A DNA stretch of 47,410 bases from Parcubacteria group bacterium GW2011_GWA2_42_14 (GCA_000998135.1 LCCV01000015.1:1-47410); one strand, 5' to 3'; positions 1 through 8,449 are shown, numbered from the stretch's first letter. The notes: generated by a model not told the origin, from the letters alone. Translations and numbers: made by a program.

Positions 1-93
1 TATTGTGAGATTTCAGTATGTGCTCTACCATTCTTTCATACTACCACCCTTCCTATTCGGTTCCTACCGATGCAAGCATCGGGGTAAAGTTAG

Positions 94-1387
94 AATTTAC
101 TCCATAGATACATCCAAAATCGCTTCTTTGCGCTTTCCCACATTTTGGTTTGAGCCAACTCCGCAAGGTTTGTTTATGCTTCAAGTCGCCTTTGGCCAAT
201 CAAAATACTATTCCGACAATTTGTCGGAAAACGTAAAGCGCGGGATTCGCCAAAAACTCAGGCGTGGAGAGTGACCCAGCCTTGCGCCGTTCGGATATGT
301 AAACAATCCGAAAACCCGAACCATTGAGCCAGACCAGACCAAAGCGAGGGTTATTAAAAAAGCGTTTGAGGAATACGCGCAAGGCCGCCATACGCTTTTA
401 TCACTGGGCGATCGCCTGAGTTTTTGGGGCGTGGTGAGCGGGACCGGAAAACCGCTCTGTAAAGCAACGCTCCAAAGAATGCTGACGAACAAAGTGCATC
501 TCGGCTTAATCGTTCACAACGGCGAAACATACGAGGGCGGTTTTCCGTCAATTGTTTCCCGAGCGACTTTTGAGAAAGTGCAGGAAGTTTTGAAAAACAG
601 AGCCAAGCCGCGCCACTCAAAGAAACGCCACAACTTTCCATTTACCGGGCTGCTCACTTGCGGCGAATGTGGCGCGGCCATTACCGCCCAATACGCGCAC
701 GGACACGGCGGAACATATAAATACTATCGTTGCACCAAACGGCTTGGCTCGTGTTCGCAAAGTTATCTGCGTGAAGATTTACTTACCGAACAATTAAAAA
801 CAGAAATCTCAAAAGTCGCTCTGTGCGAAGACTGGAAAGAAAAGATGTTGGTAAAAGTGGAAATGTGGGAAAAGGAAAATATCCAGTCTTCGCAATCTTT
901 CGCCCAAAATCTGGAAAAAGAAATCAAGGAAACCGAAACAAAGCTCGATAGGTTGGTGAACGCCTTTTTGGACGGGAGTATTGAGAAGGAAACCTATCTC
1001 GCCAAAAAGGACGAGCTTATCACTACCAAAACAGACCTCCAACGAAGGAAATCTGATTTTGGGCGAAAGGGAAACAATTGGATCGAACCTTTGCGTGAAT
1101 GGATTTTAGCCGCTCACCACGCTGAAAAACTGGCTTCGTCAAACGAATTTGATGAAATCAAATCGTTTGTGGAAAAAATTGGAACGAACCGCCGCTTGCT
1201 TTCCAAAAAAGTCCTCGTCGGGCTTCGCCCGCCGTTTGATTTAATCACGAAACAACGGGCTTTTTGCGAAGCGAGACCCGCCGAAGGCGTGGCGAGCGAG
1301 CAATCATCTCGTCCTGAAAAATCGTTAAGTTTTGATTGGTCGACGATTCTTAACTTTGCTCTAACTTATTTTACAGAAAACTCTTGA
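94..1387 (+). pseudogene. Large serine recombinase, 5'-truncated and interrupted (copy 1)
   Basis: Translation aligns closely with the intact recombinase at 3098-4624 from its motif IYSID onward (recombinase domain, zinc ribbon with CGECG and CTKRLGSC, coiled coil, terminal KIGTN segment). The catalytic N-terminal resolvase domain is absent: bases 1-90 are not homologous to the intact copy and carry a short palindrome (CCGATGC-AA-GCATCGG). A single in-frame TGA at 272-274 replaces the conserved Trp of GEWLT; the frame is otherwise open to the TGA at 1385-1387. Other genes here end in TGA, so this is a nonsense mutation and not recoding. The stop codon lies inside the 99-bp repeat that begins at 1377. 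The protein is almost certainly inactive. The C-terminal tail differs completely from copy 2. Confidence 0.85.
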
Positions 1388-1475
1388 AAAGCAAAAGAGC
1401 GTAGCCCCCGCGCCGTTTTCGGCGCGGGGGCTACCATAAATTTGCTCGGGAGCGATGGAATGGGAGGCGTGGAGG
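1377..1475 (+). repeat. 99-bp inverted repeat, left arm (IR-a)
   Basis: Reverse complement of 2909-3007, identical over 99 bases by eye. It contains the last codons and stop of recombinase copy 1, then a perfect 15-bp-stem hairpin with a TTTT loop (arms GTAGCCCCCGCGCCG and its complement, 1401-1434), and ends seven codons into the following P-loop gene, whose ATG at 1455 lies inside it. The two arms enclose exactly the two-gene cargo. Flanking bases on both sides of each arm differ, so the boundaries are sharp. Confidence 0.95.
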
Positions 1476-2003
1476 GTCCCCCTTACTTTTACTAATGGAA
1501 CGGATGTTTATAAGGAGCTTGGCGAGACGTATATTAAGCACAAGGTTGGTTTTTTTATTTTAGCTCCCTCTGGCGCAGGTAAAACCCATTTTATAAAAAA
1601 TCAAAAAGAATCACATTGGATTGATGGGGACGAGATTTGGATGGCGGCAAAAGCTCATCCAGATGGCCAGTGGTGGCTAGAAGATATATCAGTAATTGAT
1701 GAAATTGACCAACGAAGTGATGTTATTACAGTGGAAGCAAAGAAATTGGGTTTTTGGATTATGGGCGCATCTAACTACTGGCTAAAACCCGATGCCGTCG
1801 TTATACCAGATTGGGAAAGCCACAAAAATTTTATTTCTAAACGAGAAAATAATGCTTATGATGGCGGTGCAACCAGTGAAGATTTAGAAAGAGTAGAAAA
1901 AAGCAGAAACTGGATGTCTAGGTGGAAAAAGGAGGGTGTTCAAATTTTTCAGTCCATTGAAGACGCGGTAAATTATTTAGTTGAAAAGCACAATAAATTA
2001 TAA
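1455..2003 (+). CDS. P-loop NTPase, small kinase-like protein
   Basis: 182 aa. A Walker A motif APSGAGKT lies at about residues 37-44, followed by WIDGDEIW and a later VIDEID stretch. The overall size and the DGDEIW signature resemble small nucleotide or shikimate-kinase-type P-loop proteins, but I cannot name a substrate. No alternative ATG, GTG or TTG occurs in frame before the Walker motif, so translation must start at the ATG inside the 99-bp repeat; a GGGAG stands only 2 nt upstream of it, which is unusually tight. The next gene (histidine phosphatase) starts 4 bp after the stop, so the pair is probably co-translated. It is cargo between the two 99-bp inverted arms. Confidence 0.7.
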   Translation: MEWEAWRVPLTFTNGTDVYKELGETYIKHKVGFFILAPSGAGKTHFIKNQKESHWIDGDEIWMAAKAHPDGQWWLEDISVIDEIDQRSDVITVEAKKLGFWIMGASNYWLKPDAVVIPDWESHKNFISKRENNAYDGGATSEDLERVEKSRNWMSRWKKEGVQIFQSIEDAVNYLVEKHNKL

Positions 2004-2007
2004 AAAT

Positions 2008-2862
2008 ATGGGGAAAGAAAATTTTGAACCAACTCTTCCTAGAAAGATTGAAAAAAGTGGTATTGAGCCGAATCTACCAGATATTGGGGGAACTGAAATA
2101 ATTTTACAAAGACACGGGAAATATGAACGCTCTGCCGACAGTCCTAATGTGGGCAGCTTGACCGAAGAAGGTGCTGAAGAAGTTTATACTTCGGGTAAAG
2201 AATTTTTTCAAAAATTATTCGAGTCAGTAGCTGAATCTGAAAGAAAAAATATAGATATTTTAGTATTGGCAAGCGATACACAATATAAAGATGGAGGCCG
2301 TAGGTCTATGGAAACTGCTGAACAAGTAATTAGGGGGTTAAAAGAAGAACTAAAGAGGTTAAATTTGGATGATTCTCAATTATTAAATACTTCTAGTAAT
2401 GTTTCCGGTGATGGAGGCTCCAGGCCAACTCCTAAACTTAGAGAACCTCAAATGTTTGATAATTCTCCAGAATTCGTTGAATTTCTTAAAGAAAAATATG
2501 GCGACTTAAATTTAGATTTTTGGATTGCTTTTGAGGAAGACAAGGAAAAAGAAACAAGAGAAAAAATGGGAGCAGAAGGTCCAGATGAAATTACGGATAG
2601 AATGAAGCTGATGGTGGACGTTCTTACTCGATACAGCAGATTTTATCACAAAAAACATCCTGACCGACGCTTAATTATCTGGGCAGCCACGCATTATGAC
2701 ACCATTAGCCCGTATATTAAAAGGGGAATTTTTGAGGTTGGAAAAGATATTCCTTTGGGAGTTGACTATGGTGCAGGTATATTAATCAATTTAGACCAGG
2801 ATGGTAAAGGTACGGTTAAAATAGCGGGCAAAGAATATAAAGTCCCAAAAGAAAAATCATAA
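2008..2862 (+). CDS. Histidine phosphatase superfamily protein
   Basis: 284 aa from ATG 2008; an upstream in-frame TTG at 1981 overlaps the previous gene and is less likely. The phosphohistidine motif is QRHGKYERS near residue 36, and the second catalytic histidine is in WAATHYDT near residue 231. Both are hallmarks of the phosphoglycerate-mutase-like histidine phosphatase superfamily. A central insert rich in Ser, Gly and charged residues separates the halves. No signal peptide or membrane segment is seen, so it is probably cytosolic. It is paired with the P-loop kinase-like gene just upstream, giving a possible kinase/phosphatase couple. Substrate unknown; phosphoprotein, nucleotide and sugar phosphate are all possible. 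Confidence 0.8.
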   Translation: MGKENFEPTLPRKIEKSGIEPNLPDIGGTEIILQRHGKYERSADSPNVGSLTEEGAEEVYTSGKEFFQKLFESVAESERKNIDILVLASDTQYKDGGRRSMETAEQVIRGLKEELKRLNLDDSQLLNTSSNVSGDGGSRPTPKLREPQMFDNSPEFVEFLKEKYGDLNLDFWIAFEEDKEKETREKMGAEGPDEITDRMKLMVDVLTRYSRFYHKKHPDRRLIIWAATHYDTISPYIKRGIFEVGKDIPLGVDYGAGILINLDQDGKGTVKIAGKEYKVPKEKS

Positions 2863-2891
2863 TTATTTAATTGATCAGACCTCAACTGCGA

Positions 2892-2936
2892 GGGAGCGAT
2901 GGAATTTTCCTCCACGCCTCCCATTCCATCGCTCCC
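2892..2936. repeat. 14-bp-arm palindrome at the cargo/IR-a boundary
   Basis: GGGAGCGATGGAAT at 2892-2905 is the exact reverse complement of 2923-2936. The right arm lies inside IR-a and the left arm just outside it. This looks like a partial second copy of the repeat end, and suggests repeated rearrangement at this boundary. Confidence 0.8.
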
Positions 2937-3007
2937 GAGCAAATTTATGGTAGCCCCCGCGCCGAAAACGGCGCGGGGGCTACGCTCTTTTGCTTTTCAA
3001 GAGTTTT
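2909..3007 (-). repeat. 99-bp inverted repeat, right arm (IR-a')
   Basis: Perfect inverted copy of 1377-1475. Read on the minus strand it carries a recombinase stop codon, the long GC hairpin, and an ATG that opens only a 15-codon frame here instead of the P-loop gene. It directly abuts the 73-bp repeat at 3008. Confidence 0.95.
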
Positions 3008-3080
3008 GGGCGCGTCCCGCGAGGCGGGACCCAAGAAAATCAGATGGTGGAATGAAGGAAAAAGAAAGAGAGCGGTCTGA
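2997..3080 (-). pseudogene. Orphan 3' end of a serine recombinase gene, inverted
   Basis: On the minus strand, 3080 to 2997 encodes the last 27 residues of a recombinase. It starts SDRSLSFSFIPPSDF exactly like intact copy 2 and then ends RAQNS-stop, where copy 1 ends TENS-stop. It is therefore a chimera: its upstream 73 bp match copy 2 (4475-4547) and its downstream part matches copy 1 and its flank. The crossover point is at 3007/3008. This is what an inversion or recombination between recombinase copies would leave behind. Confidence 0.8.
3008..3080 (+). repeat. 73-bp inverted repeat, left arm (IR-b)
   Basis: Reverse complement of 4475-4547, identical over 73 bases by eye. It sits immediately after IR-a' and 17 bp before the start codon of the intact recombinase. 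It includes a small GC palindrome (GTCCCGC-GAG-GCGGGAC, 3014-3030). Confidence 0.95.
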
Positions 3081-3097
3081 TTAAAAGAAAAACAATT

Positions 3098-4624
3098 ATG
3101 AAATATTTTCTCTACGCCAGAAAATCAACAGAAGACGAGGAGCGACAAGTGATGAGTATTGAAGCTCAACTTGCCGAACTCCAAGAATACGCCAAGCGCG
3201 AAAATATTTTGATTACCGAAACTTTTATTGAATCGAAAAGCGCAAAGAAACCAGGCAGAGAAATATTTAACGAAATGATGGCGAAAGTCGCCTTATCAAA
3301 AGAACCTATCGGCCTTCTTGCGTGGCATCCTGATCGCTTGGCTCGCAATTCTATTGATGGCGGTCAAATTATTTACAGTATAGACATTAGCAAAATTGTT
3401 TCTTTGCGCTTCCCTACTTTTTGGTTTGAACCAACACCCCAAGGATTATTTATGTTGCAAGTGGCGTTCGGGCAATCTAAATATTATTCAGATAATCTTT
3501 CCGAAAACGTCAAAAGAGGTATTCGCCAAAAACTTCGCCGGGGAGAATGGCTAACTAAAGCTCCTTTCGGTTATTTGAATAATCCCAAGACAAGAACCAT
3601 AGAACCGCATCCCACGCTCTCAAAAATCCTCGTCAAAGCATTTGAAGCATACGCGACTGGAAAATATACTTTAGAAAGTTTGGGAAAGTTTTTGGCGGAA
3701 TATGGCATTGAATCAAAGAACCGAACGCCAGTTTCAAAAGCAAATATCAAAAGAATTCTTACTAACCAAGCATATCTAGGTCTCATTGCCCATAAAGGAG
3801 AATATTTTGAGGGCAAATTCCAACCAATTCTAGATCATGCGACATTTGAAGCCGTGCAGGAAGTTCTGAAAAGAAAAGCCAAACCTCGAAAAACAAAACA
3901 AGGCCATGATTTCCCATTCACTGGTCTGATGACTTGTGGACAATGTAATTCTCCCATCACTGCCCAATGGGCAAAGGGAAAATCGGGAGGAATATATCGC
4001 TATTATCGTTGCACTAAAAAGCGTGGAATTTGTTCTCAAAAATATATTCAAGAAAAGGATCTTGCCAATCAAATTAAGGCACGGCTTCAATCTGTTGCGC
4101 TTCCCGACACTCATACGGATTGGATGCTAAAGAAAGTTGAAGAATGGGAGAAAGAAGAAACAAATAAATCCATGTCGTCCGTCCAAAATATCAAATACAA
4201 AATCAATGAAACGCAAGAGAAACTTGATAAACTTGTTTCCGCCTACATAGACGGCGATATTCCAAAAGAAAACTATCTAACCAAAAAAGAAGAATTGCTC
4301 AAAACCAAAGTTTCTCTTGCTGAAAAGAAAGAGAATGGACGGACGACCAAAAACCCGCTCGAACCCCTCCGTCAATGGATTTTAGACACGAAAAAAGCCA
4401 GTTTCCTAGCTTTTTCCGATGACTACCCAGAAATGAAGCAGATTATCCAAAAGATTGGAACGAACCCCAAACTTTCAGACCGCTCTCTTTCTTTTTCCTT
4501 CATTCCACCATCTGATTTTCTTGGGTCCCGCCTCGCGGGACGCGCCCCCACCATTCCATTCGCGCCTTTGGCGATAAAATTCTCAACCCCGAAGCGCACG
4601 CCTGCTCCGCGTCACTTCTATTAA
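3098..4624 (+). CDS. Large serine recombinase (site-specific integrase), intact
   Basis: 508 aa, the usual size of large serine recombinases. The N-terminal resolvase domain has the nucleophile in YARKSTED (Ser10) and the arginine motif WHPDRLARN (about 77-84). The recombinase domain covers roughly 140-265. A zinc ribbon follows (CGQC and CTKKRGIC, about 285-320), then a coiled coil (about 350-430). The domain order is standard for phage- and transposon-type integrases that use attP/attB sites. The start is ATG 3098. The last 50 residues are low-complexity and basic. Part of that tail is encoded by IR-b' (4475-4547), so inversion between IR-b and IR-b' would swap the tail for one ending RAQNS. 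Probably active. Confidence 0.92.
   Translation: MKYFLYARKSTEDEERQVMSIEAQLAELQEYAKRENILITETFIESKSAKKPGREIFNEMMAKVALSKEPIGLLAWHPDRLARNSIDGGQIIYSIDISKIVSLRFPTFWFEPTPQGLFMLQVAFGQSKYYSDNLSENVKRGIRQKLRRGEWLTKAPFGYLNNPKTRTIEPHPTLSKILVKAFEAYATGKYTLESLGKFLAEYGIESKNRTPVSKANIKRILTNQAYLGLIAHKGEYFEGKFQPILDHATFEAVQEVLKRKAKPRKTKQGHDFPFTGLMTCGQCNSPITAQWAKGKSGGIYRYYRCTKKRGICSQKYIQEKDLANQIKARLQSVALPDTHTDWMLKKVEEWEKEETNKSMSSVQNIKYKINETQEKLDKLVSAYIDGDIPKENYLTKKEELLKTKVSLAEKKENGRTTKNPLEPLRQWILDTKKASFLAFSDDYPEMKQIIQKIGTNPKLSDRSLSFSFIPPSDFLGSRLAGRAPTIPFAPLAIKFSTPKRTPAPRHFY
4475..4547 (-). repeat. 73-bp inverted repeat, right arm (IR-b')
   Basis: Lies within the 3' coding end of the intact recombinase and is the inverted copy of 3008-3080. 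Together the arms enclose nearly the whole recombinase gene. Confidence 0.95.
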
Positions 4625-4651
4625 ACTATCTTTTCTAAAAGCGTACTCCCG

Positions 4652-5743
4652 TCAAAATCCTTTCGGATATTGAATCAATCCTGCGCTTCCAGCTTTTCGC
4701 ACAATAGCGTTGAGGATTATTTCTTGCCAAGGTAACGTTATTTCAGTTTGTGATCCTTTTTCTTTTATTTTTGGAAAATTTTTGTAAAGGCGCTCTGCAA
4801 GAATTCTTGCAAGACCAGTTGGCTTCCCGCCGATATTTGTATATGCGCGTTCCGTTTCCCATGCACTTATAAAAAGCTCGCGACAACGCTCTGAAAGTTC
4901 GGGCACTTCCTGTGCTTCTCTATAAATTTTGGAAACCTCCTTGTATTGCTCCCTCGCGATAGTTTCTGCCTCAAAATCTTTTTCATGTCGCAACACAAGG
5001 TCGATCTTCGCCTTCTCTTTTCCCTGGAAAATTCCGAGTTTTGAACGCCGTCTCCGCAATCCTTCAAAAAATTCTTGCGGCGATTCCAAAGAACTGTACA
5101 AATCTTGCATCCTGAATATGGAAGGATTATTTTTTGATATAACGTCAGCGTCAACAATCGTACGTCTGACAATCTTATTAGCTTCTTCAATAGCTTGAAC
5201 GGCTTTTTGCTCTTCTTCTTTCAGTTTTTCAACTCGTAACGCCTCTTGTTTAATTGATTCTGCTAATTCATCGATTTTTCGTTCAAGCTCTTGTACTGAC
5301 TTCGTAAATTCTTTTTCCGCTTCCAGCGTCCGTTCATTTTTTTCAGCTGATTCAACGATGCGCTTACCAATCTCCGGTTGTTCATAGATTGATTTGATAC
5401 GGGTATTTATTGTTTCAAAATCATTTTCAATAGTACGTACCTGTTTTTCAAGCTCTTCAAGATTCTTTTTATCTTCTGCGTCAAGCAACCCTGCTTCATC
5501 AACACCCCGATAATATTCTAACGTATCATTCGCTTCATTATAAAGAATTTGCTTTTGGCGCGCTTCTTCAATCAACGCGTCATACTCGGTAATTTTTTCT
5601 TCAACATGTTTTTCTTTCATCCTTTTCACGTTTTCAATTTTTGTTTTCAAGTTCTGAGTTGCCCGCTGTAATCCTTTAACGGTCAGTTCTTCTCCGGCTC
5701 CCTCTAGCGGGTGCTCTGCTGGCATTTCAATATTGTTTGTCAT
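4652..5743 (-). CDS. Hypothetical coiled-coil protein
   Basis: 363 aa, dominated by long charged heptad-like helices (about residues 25-200) rich in Glu, Lys and Arg, followed by a more globular C-terminal part ending ARILAERLYKNFPKIKE and a short tail. There is no signal peptide or transmembrane segment. The start is the only sensible ATG at the N-terminus (MTNNIEMPAEH). It converges on the recombinase with a 27-bp gap and no obvious terminator between. I do not recognise a family. Similar coiled-coil proteins of unknown role are common in these genomes. Confidence 0.75.
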   Translation of the reverse strand: MTNNIEMPAEHPLEGAGEELTVKGLQRATQNLKTKIENVKRMKEKHVEEKITEYDALIEEARQKQILYNEANDTLEYYRGVDEAGLLDAEDKKNLEELEKQVRTIENDFETINTRIKSIYEQPEIGKRIVESAEKNERTLEAEKEFTKSVQELERKIDELAESIKQEALRVEKLKEEEQKAVQAIEEANKIVRRTIVDADVISKNNPSIFRMQDLYSSLESPQEFFEGLRRRRSKLGIFQGKEKAKIDLVLRHEKDFEAETIAREQYKEVSKIYREAQEVPELSERCRELFISAWETERAYTNIGGKPTGLARILAERLYKNFPKIKEKGSQTEITLPWQEIILNAIVRKAGSAGLIQYPKGF

Positions 5744-6086
5744 AATTTTATTTTATCGGCGTATATATCCTTGTGCAGCTTCATAATGAAGACCCAAAAG
5801 AATTTCTGCCGATATTAATTACTAACTTGTTTTTATTTACCCTTTCCCGTGGAAAGCAAAATACAAATCAAAAATCAAAAGAATGGTCCAGCCGAATAAT
5901 AATACAAATCACCTATTAATTCAATCACCTCGCCCTTAGGCGCTCTTTTAGTGGCTCCCATTACGAATAGTATAAGTTATCTTTTGATTTGAGGCATGAT
6001 TTAGAAGCAATAATAAACGCAAACGATTACGCTATTTTAAACTTCATTTTGCAAAAACTTATCTGTGACACTTTTATATTTCTTTC
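5744..6086. other. 343-bp intergenic stretch, nothing firm
   Basis: AT-rich spacer between the coiled-coil gene's start and the end of valS. One 28-codon minus-strand frame (5875-5961, starting MGATKRAPKGEV) is present without a ribosome binding site. It is not called as a gene. The promoter of the coiled-coil gene should lie at its left edge. Confidence 0.5.
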
Positions 6087-8294
6087 CTATCCTATGTAAT
6101 TTGTTTTAGAAGATTCTTGTTCTGGCCAACTTTCAATAATAAGCATTTTTTTATCCTCTATTGGCAATTTTGACCAGATTTCTTCAGTGATAAATGGCAT
6201 AAAGGGATGGAGAAGTTTTAGAGTCGTTAAAAGTGTATTGGCCAAGATTTGTTTCGTTTCCCTATCTTCGTTTGTTTTTGAATATTCAATGAATTTATCC
6301 GCGAATTCGTGCCAAACAAATTCATGAATTGAATGAAGCGCTTGGCCGAAATCAAATTTTTCGATATCTTCATTAACGCCCTGAACCAGCGCAATAAGTT
6401 GATAGTGGAGTTGCGCGTTGGCTCCGTGTTCATTTTTGAAAGGAAAGATAAAATTTGTATCAAGATTGCCTTCGGTTTTTAGGAGAATAAATCTTGTTAT
6501 ATTCCATATCTTATTACAAAATTTCCTTCCCGCGACCACATGTTCCTCCGCCCAGTGTATATCCTGCCCCCCCATTGATTGCCAAATCAATCCGAAACGC
6601 GTGGCATCTGCCCCATATTTTTCAATTAAAGTCATGGGGTCAATTCCTGTGCCAAGGGACTTAGACATTCTTTTTCCGTCTTTGGTAAGGATGGTTGCGT
6701 GCACTAAAACATCAGAAAAGGGCGGACTCGCCATAAATTCAAGGCCGGAAAATATCATCCTTGACACCCATAAGTTAATTATATCACGGGCAGTAGAAAG
6801 TACTTGTGTCTGGTAAAATTCTTTTAAATCGGTCCCGTTTTTCGGGTCGCATGTTTCATGTTTCATGTCGCATGACTGCGGCCACCCAAGAGTCGCAAGG
6901 GGCCATAAGGCAGACGAAAACCATGTGTCAAGAACGTCGGTCTCTCCCTCAATAGGAACTCTGTGTCCCCACCATATCTGGCGGGAAATATTCCAATCGC
7001 GGATGTTTTCTATCCAATCAAGAAAAATATTTTTCCATCGTTCCGGATGAAATTTTACCTTGCCGGATTCAACGGCTTTTTTCGCAAGTTCAGCAAGCTC
7101 CTTCATTTTTAAGAACCATTGTTTAGAAAGGAGCGGTTCCACAACTGTTTCACAGCGATAACACAAAGAAATGTTGTGCGCGTAGTCCTCAATTCGTTCT
7201 ATTAAACCGAGTTCTGTCAGGTCTTTTACGATTTGTTCTCGCGCCTCCAAAATTTTCATGCCCTCATAGCGAATTCCTGCTTTATCAGTCATGCGGCCTT
7301 TTTCTCCGATAACTTTTAGAATAGGAACTTCTTGGTGTCTTTGCCAAATTTCAAAATCCGCATGGTCGTGCGCGGGCGTTACTTTTATTATTCCGGTTCC
7401 GAAATTCGGGTCGGCTGCGTCGTCCGCGATAACACGGATATGTATTTCTTTAGGATTGGCGGGTTTGTCGCGCGGAATTGAATTATCTACGGATTGGATT
7501 AAGATATCTTTTCCGACATACTTTTTATATCGCTGATCTTTAGGATTAACAGCCAAAGCCGTATCGCCGAGTTTGGTTTCCGGCCGCACGGTGCCGATAG
7601 TGAGTGGCCCGTATTTTATATAATAAAATTTTCCTTTTTCTTCCTTATACTCAAGCTCAAGGTCGGATAAACTTGTTTGGCATCGTGAGCACCAGTTAAC
7701 AGTGCGCTCCCCCTGATAAATCCATCCCTTTTTATAATAATGGATAAATGCTTCCTCAACCGCTTTTTGGTACTCGGCATCCATGGTGAATCTGGTACGC
7801 GACCAATCCATTGATGCTCCGAGTTTTTTAAATTGGTCCAAAATTATATTTCCGTATTTTTCTTTCCACTCCATGATTTTTTCAATGAATTTTTCGCGCC
7901 CAAGGTCGTGGCGAGAGATACCCTGTTTTTTCAAGTCCTTTTCCACTACGTTTTGCGTGGCAATTCCCGCGTGGTCGGTTCCCGGAAGCCATAAGGTTTT
8001 ATAGCCCTCCATTCTTTTTTTGCGTATTAAAATATCCTGAATTGTCGCGTTCAGGGCATGGCCCATATGAAGAGAGCCGGTGATGTTGGGAGGAGGAACA
8101 ACTATTGTGAATGTCGAGTGTGGAGTGTTGAGTGTAGTTTTTTTCTTTTTACCACCCTCCACCTTCAACTTTCCACTATCAAGATTATCCGGATTGAAAA
8201 AACCGGAATTTTCCCAGAGCTTATAAATTCTATCTTCCACTTTTTTGGGGTCGTATTGGGGCTCAAGGTCAATTTTTTCAGCATTATTTGACAT
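6087..8294 (-). CDS. valS: Valyl-tRNA synthetase, short form
   Basis: 735 aa; charges tRNA-Val in the cytosol. The class I motif HMGHAL lies near residue 78, the editing-domain signature GTGIIKVTPAHD follows mid-protein, and KMSKSLGTG is the KMSKS loop. Bacterial ValRS is usually 870-950 aa. Two shortenings are visible. The segment that normally separates WWGHR(I/V)P from DVLDTWFSS is cut to about four residues, and the C-terminal coiled-coil arm is missing because the protein ends soon after FMPFITEEIWSKLP. Two word-repeat insertions are in frame: a Lys/Thr-rich block near residues 38-60, just before the first motif, and CDMKHETCDPKN near residue 475. It is divergently transcribed from the P5C dehydrogenase gene across an operator-like dyad. 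Confidence 0.95.
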   Translation of the reverse strand: MSNNAEKIDLEPQYDPKKVEDRIYKLWENSGFFNPDNLDSGKLKVEGGKKKKTTLNTPHSTFTIVVPPPNITGSLHMGHALNATIQDILIRKKRMEGYKTLWLPGTDHAGIATQNVVEKDLKKQGISRHDLGREKFIEKIMEWKEKYGNIILDQFKKLGASMDWSRTRFTMDAEYQKAVEEAFIHYYKKGWIYQGERTVNWCSRCQTSLSDLELEYKEEKGKFYYIKYGPLTIGTVRPETKLGDTALAVNPKDQRYKKYVGKDILIQSVDNSIPRDKPANPKEIHIRVIADDAADPNFGTGIIKVTPAHDHADFEIWQRHQEVPILKVIGEKGRMTDKAGIRYEGMKILEAREQIVKDLTELGLIERIEDYAHNISLCYRCETVVEPLLSKQWFLKMKELAELAKKAVESGKVKFHPERWKNIFLDWIENIRDWNISRQIWWGHRVPIEGETDVLDTWFSSALWPLATLGWPQSCDMKHETCDPKNGTDLKEFYQTQVLSTARDIINLWVSRMIFSGLEFMASPPFSDVLVHATILTKDGKRMSKSLGTGIDPMTLIEKYGADATRFGLIWQSMGGQDIHWAEEHVVAGRKFCNKIWNITRFILLKTEGNLDTNFIFPFKNEHGANAQLHYQLIALVQGVNEDIEKFDFGQALHSIHEFVWHEFADKFIEYSKTNEDRETKQILANTLLTTLKLLHPFMPFITEEIWSKLPIEDKKMLIIESWPEQESSKTNYIG

Positions 8295-8327
8295 ATAAAA
8301 TGGTTTTTGTTACTTATGAAATTACGA

Positions 8328-8351
8328 TTATGCGATAACATTATCGCATAA
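8328..8351. promoter_or_regulatory. Operator-like dyad between valS and the P5C dehydrogenase gene
   Basis: TTATGCGATAA and its exact reverse complement are separated by CA. The site lies in the 155-bp divergent intergenic region, 34 bp upstream of valS and about 100 bp upstream of the dehydrogenase. Size and symmetry fit a homodimeric repressor site. No regulator gene is adjacent, so the binder is unknown. Confidence 0.5.
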
Positions 8352-8378
8352 AATTTGAACTTTGAAAACCGGCCTAAT

Positions 8379-8393
8379 CCCGCCTGAGGCGGA
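8379..8393. repeat. CCGCC-N-GGCGG dispersed palindrome
   Basis: Core CCGCCTGAGGCGG. Members of the same small family occur at 27953-27982 (two), 37493-37507 and 41930-41944, always intergenic. Confidence 0.75.
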
Positions 8394-8449
8394 ACGGCTA
8401 AAGAAGCCCTAATTCCGTTAAAAGCGGAACAGGCAAGGAGAAAACAAAA

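Noticed and set aside
94-1387. In-frame TGA in recombinase copy 1 as evidence of UGA recoding (as in Gracilibacteria or Absconditabacteria)
   Set aside because: The affected codon is Trp in the intact copy, not Gly; many genes in the window end in TGA; and the gene also lacks its catalytic domain, so it is simply decayed.
2871-3084. Open frames across the 99-bp and 73-bp repeats
   Set aside because: They are translations of inverted repeat sequence without start signals; the repeat and the inverted recombinase remnant explain them.
5875-5961. 28-codon minus-strand frame in the gap before valS
   Set aside because: No ribosome binding site, no recognisable motif and no neighbour coupling.
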